Below are positions 25,446 through 33,761 of a stretch of DNA of 64,000 nucleotides, piece after piece. Source of the stretch: Actinocatenispora rupis. Lineage in GTDB: Bacteria; Actinomycetota; Actinomycetes; Mycobacteriales; Micromonosporaceae. Where the stretch lies: NCBI RefSeq assembly GCF_016861975.1, contig NZ_BOMB01000030.1, forward strand, positions 41,832 to 105,831. Direction: 5' to 3'. Positions within the stretch are counted from its first letter, which is position 1. Every line of letters starts with the position of its first letter. A program made the translations under genes and the position numbers. Below the pieces are notes generated by a model. The model was not told the DNA's origin, did no database searches, and saw only the letters and a program-made list of their open reading frames with translations.

Positions 25446-25612
25446 TGGAGGTCCTGACGGAAAGGACTGTCGGCGCCTGGCGGACTCAGGACGACGCTGC
25501 CGACGTTGTCGGCACAGTCGCATACAACACCGGTATGCGACTGCACCTCCGCCTTGGCAGCCCCGCCCTGAGCCTCGCCAGCCATCCGACGCCTTTCTGT
25601 CAGGACCTCTTA
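25446..25612. mobile_element. 167-bp MITE-like element, family B copy 1
   Basis: Ends are GAGGTCCTGACGGAAAGG on the left and the inverse of AGAGGTCCTGACAGAAAGG on the right, unrelated to family A. The core, read on the minus strand, matches that of family A base for base in position (AAGGCGGAGGTG, hairpin, GTGCCGACAACG). It lies between the SDR gene and the GntR gene; its right end supplies the TAA stop of the SDR gene at 25610-25612. Confidence 0.75.
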
Positions 25613-26350
25613 CGCAGATGCCTTGTAGATGCTCCAGCCGCCGTCGACGGGCAGCGCCGCGCCGGTCACGTACGACGCGTCGGGTGAGGCCAGGAACGCG
25701 ACGGCGGCGGCGACCTCGGCCGGGTCGCCGAACCGCTTGACCACCGTCTCGCCGACGCTGCGCCGCCGGTCGTCCTCGCCGATCCCGTCCCACGCGGCGG
25801 TCAGGATCGGCCCGGGCAGCACGCTGTTGACCCGGACCGCCGGACCGTACTCCACGGCGAGTTGCCGGGTCAGCGCCGTCAGCCCGCCCTTGGCCGCCGC
25901 GTACGCGGGGTGGGCGGGGAGCCCGACGAGCGCGTGCACGGACGAGACGACGACGGCGCTGCCGGACGTCGCGCGCAGGTCGTCCAGGCAGGTACGCACG
26001 GCGAGGAAGGTGCCGGTGAGGTTGACGGCGAGCTGCCGGTCCCAGGACTCGCGGGTGGTCTCGTGCAGCGGCGTGACCGCGTCGTACACGGCGTTGCTGA
26101 CGAGCACGGAGACCGGTCCGTACGCGTGGGCGGCGGCGAGGGTGGCGGCCCAGTCGGCCTCGTCGGTCACGTCGGCGCGGACGAACGTGGCGCGGTCGCC
26201 CAGCTCGGTGGCGAGTGCGGCGCCCCGCTCGTCGACGTCGGTGAGTACGACGGCGGCGCCCTCGTCGGCGAGCCGGCGTGCGATCGCCGCGCCGATGCCG
26301 CGGGCGGCGCCGGTGACCACCGCGACCGCGTCCGTGAACCGTTGAGCCAT
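25610..26350 (-). CDS. SDR-family oxidoreductase, possible sugar dehydrogenase
   Basis: A 246-residue short-chain dehydrogenase with the cofactor motif TGAARGIG, Asp at the end of the second strand (LTDVDERG, suggesting NAD), SNA, catalytic Ser in VVVSSVHAL, YAAAK, and GDPAEVAAAVAFLASP near the end. The ATG follows GGGAGG. In front of the GntR-dgoD genes, a galactose dehydrogenase role is plausible but not shown. The stop codon is formed by the mobile element. Confidence 0.8.
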   Translation of the reverse strand: MAQRFTDAVAVVTGAARGIGAAIARRLADEGAAVVLTDVDERGAALATELGDRATFVRADVTDEADWAATLAAAHAYGPVSVLVSNAVYDAVTPLHETTRESWDRQLAVNLTGTFLAVRTCLDDLRATSGSAVVVSSVHALVGLPAHPAYAAAKGGLTALTRQLAVEYGPAVRVNSVLPGPILTAAWDGIGEDDRRRSVGETVVKRFGDPAEVAAAVAFLASPDASYVTGAALPVDGGWSIYKASA

Positions 26351-26367
26351 CCGCGCCTCCCGACTTG

Positions 26368-26389
26368 GTATTTCATTTTTTATGAATAC
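26368..26389. promoter_or_regulatory. Near-palindrome in the SDR/ABC divergent region
   Basis: GTATTTCAT (26368-26376) and ATGAATAC (26382-26389) are inverted copies apart from one extra T, around a T-run. It is the only AT-rich stretch here and lies between divergent sugar operons, so it is a likely site for the GntR protein encoded at 24635-25348. Confidence 0.45.
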
Positions 26390-26392
26390 ATC

Positions 26393-26421
26393 TTGACACA
26401 GGGCGCGGGCTGGGTCATCTT
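26393..26421 (+). promoter_or_regulatory. Upstream promoter in the sugar ABC leader
   Basis: TTGACA (26393-26398), 17 bases, then CATCTT (26416-26421). It would transcribe a 23-codon open reading frame with a strong ribosome site at 26436 and continue toward the ABC operon. Confidence 0.45.
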
Positions 26422-26435
26422 CACGGGAAGGAGAC

Positions 26436-26507
26436 ATGGTCGAGTCGTCGACATCCTACGTCCGCGCCGCTCAGTACCCCGCTGATCCGGCTCAGTGGTG
26501 GGGTTGA
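26436..26507 (+). CDS. Possible 23-residue leader peptide
   Basis: ATG at 26436 is preceded by GGAAGGAG at ideal spacing, and the frame runs 23 codons (MVESSTSYVRAAQYPADPAQ, then WWG) to a TGA at 26505. It lies between two promoter-like sequences upstream of the sugar ABC operon. The middle part recalls N-termini of some glycoside hydrolases, so a gene remnant is an alternative to a true leader peptide. Confidence 0.3.
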   Translation: MVESSTSYVRAAQYPADPAQWWG

Positions 26508-26532
26508 CGCACCAGTACGGCAGACCTAGATT
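26504..26532 (+). promoter_or_regulatory. Main promoter of the sugar ABC operon
   Basis: TTGACG (26504-26509), 17 bases, TAGATT (26527-26532): a good housekeeping promoter about 100 bases ahead of the binding-protein gene. Its -35 box overlaps the stop codon of the small upstream reading frame. Confidence 0.65.
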
Positions 26533-26629
26533 TCTTCCGTGTTTCGGACGACATCCCATGTCTGTCCGGGGTGTCGATCGGGCGGGGAAGGCCACGACGG
26601 CCGCATGACGGCCGCGGAAGGAGACACGG

Positions 26630-27964
26630 ATGAACGCGGGTGCTGTGAGTCGCCGGACGCTGCTGGCCGGGTCGGCCGCCGCCGCGGCCGGGCTGGGCGT
26701 CGCCGGATGCTCCTCGTCCGACTCCGGCGGGAGCGCGCCGAAAGCCAAGGAACGCAAGCCCGGCCAGAAGATCACCCTCACCTTCTGGGCCTGGGTACCG
26801 GGCATCGACAAGGCCGTCGACCTGTGGAACTCGCAGAACCCCGACGTCCAGGTGAAGCTGGAGAAGGTCTCGCCGTCCGGCGGCGCGCAGTACGCGAAGA
26901 TGCACGCGGCGCTGAAGGCCGGCAACCCGCCGGACGTGGCGCAGGTCGAGTTCCAGGTGATCCCCGATTTCCTGCTGGACAACGGACTCGTCGACCTGGC
27001 GAAGTACGGCATCGCCAAGGACAAGGACAAGTTCGTCGACTGGCAGTGGCAGCAGGGTGTCTTCGGCAGCAGCGTGTACGCGGTGCCGCAGGCGTCCGGG
27101 CCGATGGGCCTGTTCTACCGCAAGGACCTGTTCGACAAGTGGGGCATCGCGGTGCCGACCACGTGGGACGAGTACGCGGCGGCGGCGAAGAAGGTACGCA
27201 AGGCCGACCCGAAGGCGTACATCTCGACGTTCCCGCCGGCGAACGGCGGCTGGTTCACCGGGCTCGCCTGGCAGGCCGGCGCGAAGTGGTTCGACACCCA
27301 CGGCGACACGTGGACGATCGACATCGACAACGCCGAGACCCGCAAGGTCGCCGAGTACTGGGAGGGCCTGATCAAGCAGGGCCTGGTCAGTACGGAGCCG
27401 GACCAGCAGGACAGCTGGTTCGCCGACGTGCAGCACGGGCGGATCGTCGCGTGGCCGAGCGCGCAGTGGGGCGACGCGATCCTGTCCGGCAACGCCGAAC
27501 CGACCAAGGGCAAGTGGCGCGCGGCGCCGATTCCGGTGTGGGACAAGGCAAAGCCGATCTCGGCGAACTGGGGCGGCTCGACCACCGCACTGTTGCGCGG
27601 CGGCAACTACATCACCGACGCGCTGAAGTTCGCGGTGTGGCTGAACACCGACCCGAAGAGCATCGACCTGCTCATCGCCGGTGGGTACGGCTGGCCGGCG
27701 GCGAAGGGCGCGTTCGCGGGTTCGGCGCTGGACAAGCCGAGTCCGTTCTTCGGCGGGCAGAAGTACAACACGGTGTTCGCGGCGTCGGACAAGCTCATCG
27801 ACAAGAGCTGGAAGTGGATCCCGACGATCCAGGCCACGTACAAGCACCTGGGCGACGAGTTCACCAAGGCGATCAACGACAAGACGTCCTTCGCGACCGC
27901 GATCGCCAACGTACAGAAGGCGACCGTGGCCGACATGAAGGCCAAGGGTCTGAAGGTCGCCTGA
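26630..27964 (+). CDS. Sugar ABC transporter substrate-binding lipoprotein
   Basis: A 444-residue family-1 extracellular binding protein. Twin-arginine-like SRRTLLAGSAAAAAGLGVAGC ends in a lipobox. ITLTFWAWVPGIDKAVDLWNSQNPDVQV, KAGNPPDVAQVEF and MGLFYRKDLFDKWGIAVPTTWDEY are typical of oligosaccharide-binding proteins. The ATG follows GGAAGGAG. With the two permeases and GH42 gene behind it, the ligand is probably a beta-galactoside or plant-derived oligosaccharide. No dedicated ATPase gene is present, so a shared MsiK-type ATPase is expected. Confidence 0.87.
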   Translation: MNAGAVSRRTLLAGSAAAAAGLGVAGCSSSDSGGSAPKAKERKPGQKITLTFWAWVPGIDKAVDLWNSQNPDVQVKLEKVSPSGGAQYAKMHAALKAGNPPDVAQVEFQVIPDFLLDNGLVDLAKYGIAKDKDKFVDWQWQQGVFGSSVYAVPQASGPMGLFYRKDLFDKWGIAVPTTWDEYAAAAKKVRKADPKAYISTFPPANGGWFTGLAWQAGAKWFDTHGDTWTIDIDNAETRKVAEYWEGLIKQGLVSTEPDQQDSWFADVQHGRIVAWPSAQWGDAILSGNAEPTKGKWRAAPIPVWDKAKPISANWGGSTTALLRGGNYITDALKFAVWLNTDPKSIDLLIAGGYGWPAAKGAFAGSALDKPSPFFGGQKYNTVFAASDKLIDKSWKWIPTIQATYKHLGDEFTKAINDKTSFATAIANVQKATVADMKAKGLKVA

Positions 27965-27965
27965 C

Positions 27966-28859
27966 GTGTCGCGGTCGAGTCGCAGCAGCCGCGCCGCGAT
28001 CGGCTTCCTGGCGCCGTTCGGCGTGCTGTTCGCGCTGTTCTTCGTCGCGCCCATCGGGTACGCGGTCTACCAGAGCCTGTTCACGGTCGAGCGGTCCGGT
28101 CCGCTCGGCCTGGGCGGCGCGCACACGGTGTTCGCCGGGCTGAGCAACTACTCCCGGGCGCTCGCCGACGCGCAGTTCACCGCGAGCCTGGGGCGGGTGC
28201 TGCTGTTCGGTGTGGTGCAGGTACCGGTGATGATCATCGGTGCGACTCTGTTGGCGCTGCTGCTGGAATCGGCGTCGGCGCGCGGCATCCGTTTCTTCCG
28301 CACGGCGTTCTTCCTGCCGTACGGGGTGCCCGGCGTCGTCGCCTCGATCCTCTGGGGCTTCCTGTACGTGCCGGGCATCTCGCCGATCGTGTCGCTGGCG
28401 CACGGCGCCGGCTGGCAGGTCGACTTCCTGTCGTCGGGTACCGTGCTGTGGTCCATCGCGAACATCGCCACCTGGCAGTTCACCGGCTACAACATGCTTG
28501 TACTCATCGCGCAGCTCAAGTCCGTCCCCGGCGACCTGTACGAGGCGGCCACGATCGACGGCGCGAACGCGTGGCAGGTGGTGTGGCACATCAAGCTGCC
28601 GATGCTGCGCCCGGCGCTGGTGCTCACGACCGTGTTCACCATCATCGGTACGTTGCAGCTGTTCTCCGAGCCGCTGGTGCTGAAGCCGTTGACGGGCAAC
28701 ATCAACGGCTCGTACACGCCGAACCTGAACGCGTACACCGAGGCGTTCCAGAACAACAACTACAACCTGGCCGCGGCCGAGGCGGTACTGCTCGCGCTCG
28801 TCGCCTGCGTGCTGTCGTTCGGTTTCCTGAAGATCGTCGGGCGGAGGGAGAAGCCGTGA
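27966..28859 (+). CDS. Sugar ABC transporter permease, MalF-like
   Basis: A 297-residue permease with six membrane helices; FRTAFFLPYGVPGVVASILWGFLY and the EAA motif region (LYEAATIDGANAWQVVWHIKLPMLRPAL) are conserved. A GTG starts one base after the binding-protein stop and its own stop overlaps the second permease (GTGA). Confidence 0.88.
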   Translation: MSRSSRSSRAAIGFLAPFGVLFALFFVAPIGYAVYQSLFTVERSGPLGLGGAHTVFAGLSNYSRALADAQFTASLGRVLLFGVVQVPVMIIGATLLALLLESASARGIRFFRTAFFLPYGVPGVVASILWGFLYVPGISPIVSLAHGAGWQVDFLSSGTVLWSIANIATWQFTGYNMLVLIAQLKSVPGDLYEAATIDGANAWQVVWHIKLPMLRPALVLTTVFTIIGTLQLFSEPLVLKPLTGNINGSYTPNLNAYTEAFQNNNYNLAAAEAVLLALVACVLSFGFLKIVGRREKP

Positions 28860-29758
28860 CCGCCGTGGTGGACCGGCCGGCGACCGTCCAGAGTGGACAG
28901 ACAAGAAGGCACGCGGGCACCCCCGCCGTGCGGTACCGGATCCTCGTGACCGCGCTGCTCGCGGTCGCCGCGGTCTACTTCCTCGTCCCGGTGTACTGGC
29001 TGGTCGTGTCGATGACGAAGTCGTCGAGCGGGCTGTTCGGCTCGTTCGGCTTCTGGTTCGCCGATCCGCACCCGATCGACAACCTGCGCGCCGTCCTCAC
29101 GTACGACCACGGCACGTACCTGCGGTGGTTCGCCAACAGCGTGCTGTACGCGCTGGTCGGTGGCGTGGTGGCGACGCTGCTCGCCGCCGCCGCCGGGTAC
29201 GGGCTGGCGAAGTTCTCGTTCCGCGGCCGGGAGGCGGTCTTCAACGTGGTGCTCGCCGGGGTGCTCATCCCCGGCACCGCGCTGGCGCTGCCGCTCTACC
29301 TGATGTTCGCCAAGGTCGGCATGTCCAACACGTACTGGTCGGTGCTGCTGCCCAGCATGGTCAGCCCGTTCGGCGTGTACCTGTGCCGGATCTACGCGAC
29401 GGCCGCCGTACCGGACGGGCTGCTGGAGGCGGCGCGCATCGACGGCGCGAGCGAGCTCGGCATCTTCCGCCGGATCGTGCTGCGCATCATGTCGCCGGCG
29501 CTGGTGACCGTGTTCCTGTTCCAGTTCGTGGCGATCTGGAATAACTTCTTCCTCCCGCTGGTCATGCTGTCGGACTCGAAGCTCTACCCGATCACGCTCG
29601 GGTTGACGTCGTGGTTCGGTTACACCGACCGGCAACCCGTGCTCTACCAGTACACGGTGGGCGGGGCTTTCCTCTCGGTACTGCCGCTGATGGTGCTGAT
29701 GGTCGTGCTCCAGCGGTACTGGCGGACCGGACTGACCGAAGGCAGCGTCAAGGCGTGA
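28856..29758 (+). CDS. Sugar ABC transporter permease, MalG-like
   Basis: A 300-residue permease: LVPVYWLVVSMTKSS, NSVLYALVGGVVATLLAAAAGYGLAKFSFRG, the EAA loop LLEAARIDGASELGIFRRIVLRIMSPAL and the closing LQRYWRTGLTEGSVKA typical of MalG. GTG overlaps the MalF-like stop. A copy of the recurrent palindrome lies near its 5' end (28886-28898). Confidence 0.88.
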   Translation: MTAVVDRPATVQSGQTRRHAGTPAVRYRILVTALLAVAAVYFLVPVYWLVVSMTKSSSGLFGSFGFWFADPHPIDNLRAVLTYDHGTYLRWFANSVLYALVGGVVATLLAAAAGYGLAKFSFRGREAVFNVVLAGVLIPGTALALPLYLMFAKVGMSNTYWSVLLPSMVSPFGVYLCRIYATAAVPDGLLEAARIDGASELGIFRRIVLRIMSPALVTVFLFQFVAIWNNFFLPLVMLSDSKLYPITLGLTSWFGYTDRQPVLYQYTVGGAFLSVLPLMVLMVVLQRYWRTGLTEGSVKA

Positions 29759-29760
29759 GG

Positions 29761-29773
29761 ATCCACAATGGAC
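29761..29773. repeat. Palindrome copy overlapping the GH42 start codon
   Basis: ATCCACAATGGAC differs from the GTCCAC-N-GTGGAC consensus at the first base and at one inner position. The ATG of the beta-galactosidase is inside it, so a protein bound here could block translation or transcription readthrough. Confidence 0.5.
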
Positions 29774-31822
29774 AATGACCGGATGGCCGCGGTACGGGCG
29801 CGGCTCGGCCGCATCGCGTACGGCGCGGACTACAACCCCGAGCACTGGTCCGCGGCAGTACGCGACGAGGACCTGAAACTGATGGCGGACGCCGGCGTGT
29901 CCATGGTGACCGCCGGGATCTTCTCCTGGGCCGAGGTCGAACCCGAGCCCGGCCGGTACGACTTCGGCTACTTCGACCGCGCGATGGACGGCCTGGCCGA
30001 GACCGGCGTGGCCGTCTGCCTCGCCACGATGACCGCGTCACCGCCGCCGTGGCTCGCCCACCGGTACCCGGAAACGTTGCCGCGCAACGCGGACGGCACG
30101 ATCCTGTGGCCCGGCGGGCGGCAGCACTTCTGCCCGTCCAGCCCGGTGTACCGGGAGCACGCCGGCCGGCTCGTCGAGCGCCTCGCCGAGCGGTACGCGG
30201 AGCATCCGGCGCTGGCGATCTGGCACGTGGGCAACGAGTTCGCCTGCCACGTACGGGCCTGCTACTGCGACGTGTCGGCGGCCGACTTCCGCCGCTGGCT
30301 GCGCGACCGGTACGGCGACGTGAATGCGCTCAACGAAGCGTGGTCCACGACCTTCTGGGCGCAGCGGTACACCGACTTCGAGCAGGTACTGCCGCCGCGG
30401 GTCGCGCCCACGTTCCCGAACCCGGCGCAGCAGATCGACTACGCGCGCTTCTCGTCCGACGCGCAGCTCGCCTGCTACCTGGCGGAGAAGGAGATCCTCA
30501 ACCGGATCACGCCGGACGTGCCCGTCACCACCAACTACGTCGGCCTCGTCCAGAAGGCCCTCGACTGGTACTCCTGGGCGCCGCACCAGGACGTCGCCGC
30601 GATCGACTCGTACCCGGATCCGTACGATCCGCGCACGCACGTGGAGGCCGCCTTCGGGTACGACCTGATCCGGTCGGTGAAGCACGGGCAGCCGTGGCTG
30701 CTGATGGAGCAGGCGCCGAGCGCGGTGAACTGGCGGCAGCGCAACGCGCCGAAGCCGCCCGGCGTGATGCGGCTGTGGAGCTGGCAGGCGGTCGCGCAGG
30801 GCGCGGACGCGGTGCTGTTCTTCCAGTGGCGGCAGACGTCCGGCGGTGCGGAGAAGTTCCACTCGGCGATGGTGCCGCACGGCGGTACGGACACCCGCAC
30901 GTACCGGGAGACGCGGGCGCTGGGGCACGAGCTGGCGTCGGTGCCGGCGCTGGCGGGCTCCACCGTACGGGCGGACGTGGCGCTGCTGCACGACTGGAAC
31001 TCCTGGTGGGGCCTCGAACTCGACTCGCACCCGTCGGACGACCTGCGCCAGGTCGACAGCCACCTGACGCACTACGCGCCGCTGTTCGACGCGCACGTCA
31101 CCTGCGACGTGGTGCACCCGTCCTGGGACCTTTCCGCGTACAAGCTGGTCGTGGTGCCGAACCTGTACCTGCTCGACGAGGACGTCGCGGCCCGGCTCAC
31201 GTCCTATGTGGAGGGTGGCGGCACGCTCGTGGTGTCGTTCTTCACCGGAATCGTGGACAGCGCCGACCGGGCGTACCTGGGCGGGTATCCGGCGCCCCTG
31301 CGGGACGTGCTCGGCCTGCGGGTCGACGAGTTCTGGCCGCTGCCGACCGGCGGTACCGTCGCACTGTCTACATCGGACGGACCAGCCACCGGTACGGTCT
31401 GGTCGGAGTGGATCGAGCCCGCCGGCGCCGAGACCGTCGCCACCTTCGCCGACGGCGAGCTGGCCGGTCGCCCCGCGATCACCCGCCACCGGTACGGTGC
31501 CGGCACCGCCTGGTACCTCGGCACCCGGCCGGATCCCGTTGCGCTGCAACGGTTGTACGACCGGATCCTCGGTGCGGCGGGGGTGTCCGCGCCGCTGCCG
31601 GACCTGCCCGACGCGGTCCAGGCGACTGTCCGGCACGCCGCCGGACACTCGTACGTGTTCCTGCTCAACCACGGCACCGCGCCGGTCACCGTACCGCTGC
31701 CGGTCGCGGCGCCCGACCTGCTCGCCGACCCGTCGGTACCGCTGCGGGAGGTGTCACTGGCCCCGCGCGGCGTCGCGGTGCTCGACGTGGTGCCGGACGG
31801 CGGCGGCGATCTCGTCGAGTGA
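29768..31822 (+). CDS. GH42 beta-galactosidase
   Basis: A 684-residue glycoside hydrolase family 42 enzyme. GADYNPEHW opens the TIM barrel; the acid/base Glu157 sits in IWHVGNEF and the nucleophile Glu314 in LLMEQAPSAVNW. Cys122, Cys160, Cys165 and Cys167 form the zinc cluster of many GH42 enzymes. The trimerization domain (DVALLHDW, LVVVPNLYLL, GGTLVVSFFTG) and small C-terminal beta domain follow. There is no signal peptide, so it cleaves imported beta-galactosides in the cytosol. It is the last gene of the sugar ABC operon. Confidence 0.92.
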   Translation: MDNDRMAAVRARLGRIAYGADYNPEHWSAAVRDEDLKLMADAGVSMVTAGIFSWAEVEPEPGRYDFGYFDRAMDGLAETGVAVCLATMTASPPPWLAHRYPETLPRNADGTILWPGGRQHFCPSSPVYREHAGRLVERLAERYAEHPALAIWHVGNEFACHVRACYCDVSAADFRRWLRDRYGDVNALNEAWSTTFWAQRYTDFEQVLPPRVAPTFPNPAQQIDYARFSSDAQLACYLAEKEILNRITPDVPVTTNYVGLVQKALDWYSWAPHQDVAAIDSYPDPYDPRTHVEAAFGYDLIRSVKHGQPWLLMEQAPSAVNWRQRNAPKPPGVMRLWSWQAVAQGADAVLFFQWRQTSGGAEKFHSAMVPHGGTDTRTYRETRALGHELASVPALAGSTVRADVALLHDWNSWWGLELDSHPSDDLRQVDSHLTHYAPLFDAHVTCDVVHPSWDLSAYKLVVVPNLYLLDEDVAARLTSYVEGGGTLVVSFFTGIVDSADRAYLGGYPAPLRDVLGLRVDEFWPLPTGGTVALSTSDGPATGTVWSEWIEPAGAETVATFADGELAGRPAITRHRYGAGTAWYLGTRPDPVALQRLYDRILGAAGVSAPLPDLPDAVQATVRHAAGHSYVFLLNHGTAPVTVPLPVAAPDLLADPSVPLREVSLAPRGVAVLDVVPDGGGDLVE

Positions 31823-32248
31823 CCGGTCCAGGGACGCGGCGGCGAGCACGATCGGCGTGCCGTACCGCGTGAGGTTGGTGCGGGCCTCGCTGCGCAGCCA
31901 CGGGCGTACCCGGCCGGCGACGGCGCGCGGATCGCGCGGGAACACCAGCAGCACCGGCCGGGGTGCGCGGCCACCGAGCCGCGTACCCGGGCGGGCACCC
32001 GCGACGTCCGGCCACGCCAAGCGCACGCTCATCAGCGGCAGCCGCAGCCCGCGCTCGTCCACCGCGACCACCGGCACCCGGCACACGGTGCTCACCACGA
32101 CCGGCGCGCCGAGTACGAGAGTGAGGACGCCGGCGGGGATCCCCACGAGCACACTGCCCACCACGATCGCGTACGCCACGGCCGCGGCGCCGATCGCCAG
32201 GATCGCGAGGTACGCCGCGTTGGGGCGCAGGTGCACGGTCAGCCGCAC
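31754..32248 (-). CDS. Two-helix membrane protein, PH/STM3941-like
   Basis: A 164-residue protein with two membrane segments (AAYLAILAIGAAAVAYAIVVG and VLVGIPAGVLTLVLGAPVVVSTV) followed by a PH-like domain: VDERGLRLPLMSVRLAWPDVAGA and TPIVLAAASLDRSLDEIAAAV. STM3941-type proteins have this layout; their role is unknown. Its 3' end overlaps the end of the GH42 gene by 69 bases on the opposite strand. Confidence 0.65.
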   Translation of the reverse strand: MRLTVHLRPNAAYLAILAIGAAAVAYAIVVGSVLVGIPAGVLTLVLGAPVVVSTVCRVPVVAVDERGLRLPLMSVRLAWPDVAGARPGTRLGGRAPRPVLLVFPRDPRAVAGRVRPWLRSEARTNLTRYGTPIVLAAASLDRSLDEIAAAVRHHVEHRDAARGQ

Positions 32249-32281
32249 GGGTACTCCTCGGTCGGGTCGGTGCCAGGGTAG

Positions 32282-33649
32282 TCACGCCGTCGAGGCGCGC
32301 CGCCGGCTGGTGACGAACGCCGCGACGACCAGCAGTACGGCGAGGGCGGCGATGACGACGGCGACCCGGTGCAGGCCCCGGGCGGACAGGTCGGGGGACA
32401 GCAGCAGGCCGATCAGGGCGGTGGACAGGATCGCCCCCACGTACCGCGCGGTCTGGAACAGGCCGGCGGCGACCCCCGTCGCGTCCGGCGGCGCGGCGGT
32501 GTAGAGCGCCGCCTGGAGGCCCATGTTGTTGAGCCCGTTGGGAAGTCCGATCACGGCGGCGACCGCGACGATGCCGGCGACCGACGTCGCGTCGTCCAGG
32601 GTGAGCAGCAGGAGCGTGCCGGCCAGCAGCCCGATCGAACCGAGCAGCAGCGGCAACCGCGGCCCGAACCGGGTGACCAGGCGCGCCGCGACCGGCGTGA
32701 CGAGTACGCCGAGGGCGGCGACCGGCAGCATCAGCAGCCCGGCCTGCTCCGTCGGGTACCCGCGGACCTGCTCCAGCCACAGCGGCAGCCCGTAGAACAC
32801 GCCGTAGAAGACGAACTGGATCGCGGCCTGCTGGCCGAGTACGCCGGTCAGCGCGGGACTCCGGACGAACCCGCGGACGTCCAGGAACGGGGTCGGTGCC
32901 CGCCGCTCCCACAGCACCAGCAGGACGCCCGCCACCGCCGTCACCGGCAGCAGTATCCACAGTGGACGGTCGGGCAGCGCGAGCAGGAACGCCAGCAGGC
33001 TGATCAGCGTGCCGGAGAACAGCACGATGCCCAGCGGGTCCAGCAACCGCACCAACCCCGCCTCGGTACGCGCCGGCGCCGGTCCGTCCGCCGGCAGCAC
33101 CCGCAGCGCGAGTACCAGGGTGACGAGGGTGAGGGGCACGTTGACGAGGAAGATGCCCTGCCAGCCGACGAACGCGACGAGGAAACCGCCCAGCACGGGG
33201 CCGAACGCGGCGCTCGCCGAGTTCGCCACCGCGATCGTGCCCAGCGCGCCGGACGGCGGGGCGGCCGACCCCGCGACCCGGCGGATCAGCGACAGCCCCG
33301 CCGGGAACGCCGCCGACGTACCGACGGCCTGCACGATGCGGCACAGCAGTACGACGGTGAAACCGGGCGCGAACGGCGCGGCGGCCCCGGCGAGACACAC
33401 GATCACGAGACCCGCCACGTACACCCGGCGGGGGCCGAAGCGGTCGGCGATCCGGCCCATCAGCGGCTGCCCGACGCAGGCCGCCAGGTAGAAGCCGGAC
33501 ACCAACCAGCTCGCCGTACCGAAACCGACGCCGAACGCGTGCTCCAGGTCGACCAGCGCGACCGCGATCATCGACGAGTTCAGCGGGTTGAGCAGGGTGC
33601 CGAGCGCGATGACCGCCACGTACCGGCGAGGTACCGCGACAGCGTTCAC
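32282..33649 (-). CDS. MFS transporter, drug:H+ antiporter-2 like
   Basis: A 455-residue EmrB/QacA-type exporter: LNPLNSSMIAVALVDLEHAF at helix 1, MGRIADRFGPRRVYVAG (motif A), RIVQAVGTSAAFPAGLSLI at helix 4, and a series of helices to RRRASTA. The GTG at 33649 is chosen because homology begins there (VPRRYVAVIALGTLLNP); TAGCGT about ten bases upstream would suit leaderless expression. Substrate unknown. Confidence 0.8.
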   Translation of the reverse strand: MNAVAVPRRYVAVIALGTLLNPLNSSMIAVALVDLEHAFGVGFGTASWLVSGFYLAACVGQPLMGRIADRFGPRRVYVAGLVIVCLAGAAAPFAPGFTVVLLCRIVQAVGTSAAFPAGLSLIRRVAGSAAPPSGALGTIAVANSASAAFGPVLGGFLVAFVGWQGIFLVNVPLTLVTLVLALRVLPADGPAPARTEAGLVRLLDPLGIVLFSGTLISLLAFLLALPDRPLWILLPVTAVAGVLLVLWERRAPTPFLDVRGFVRSPALTGVLGQQAAIQFVFYGVFYGLPLWLEQVRGYPTEQAGLLMLPVAALGVLVTPVAARLVTRFGPRLPLLLGSIGLLAGTLLLLTLDDATSVAGIVAVAAVIGLPNGLNNMGLQAALYTAAPPDATGVAAGLFQTARYVGAILSTALIGLLLSPDLSARGLHRVAVVIAALAVLLVVAAFVTSRRRASTA

Positions 33650-33761
33650 GATCTTTGACGCTAGTACCTCCGGCGGGTGCCGGCGCTGTGAGAAACCCCC
33701 CGCCCGTACGGGTTGCGGCGGACGGGTGGCTGGCCGTGCCGGCACGCCCTAGGCTTCGGGT

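Noticed and set aside
25349..25585. N-terminal extension of the GntR protein into the mobile element (begins MAGEAQGGAAKAEVQSHTGV)
   Set aside because: The same peptide is encoded by the element copy at 34593, so it is element sequence; the GTG at 25348 has a ribosome site and matches the family N-terminus.
33735..33750. Solo end of a family A element (GGCACGCCCTA)
   Set aside because: Only about 11 bases match and no core or second end is nearby; chance similarity is likely.
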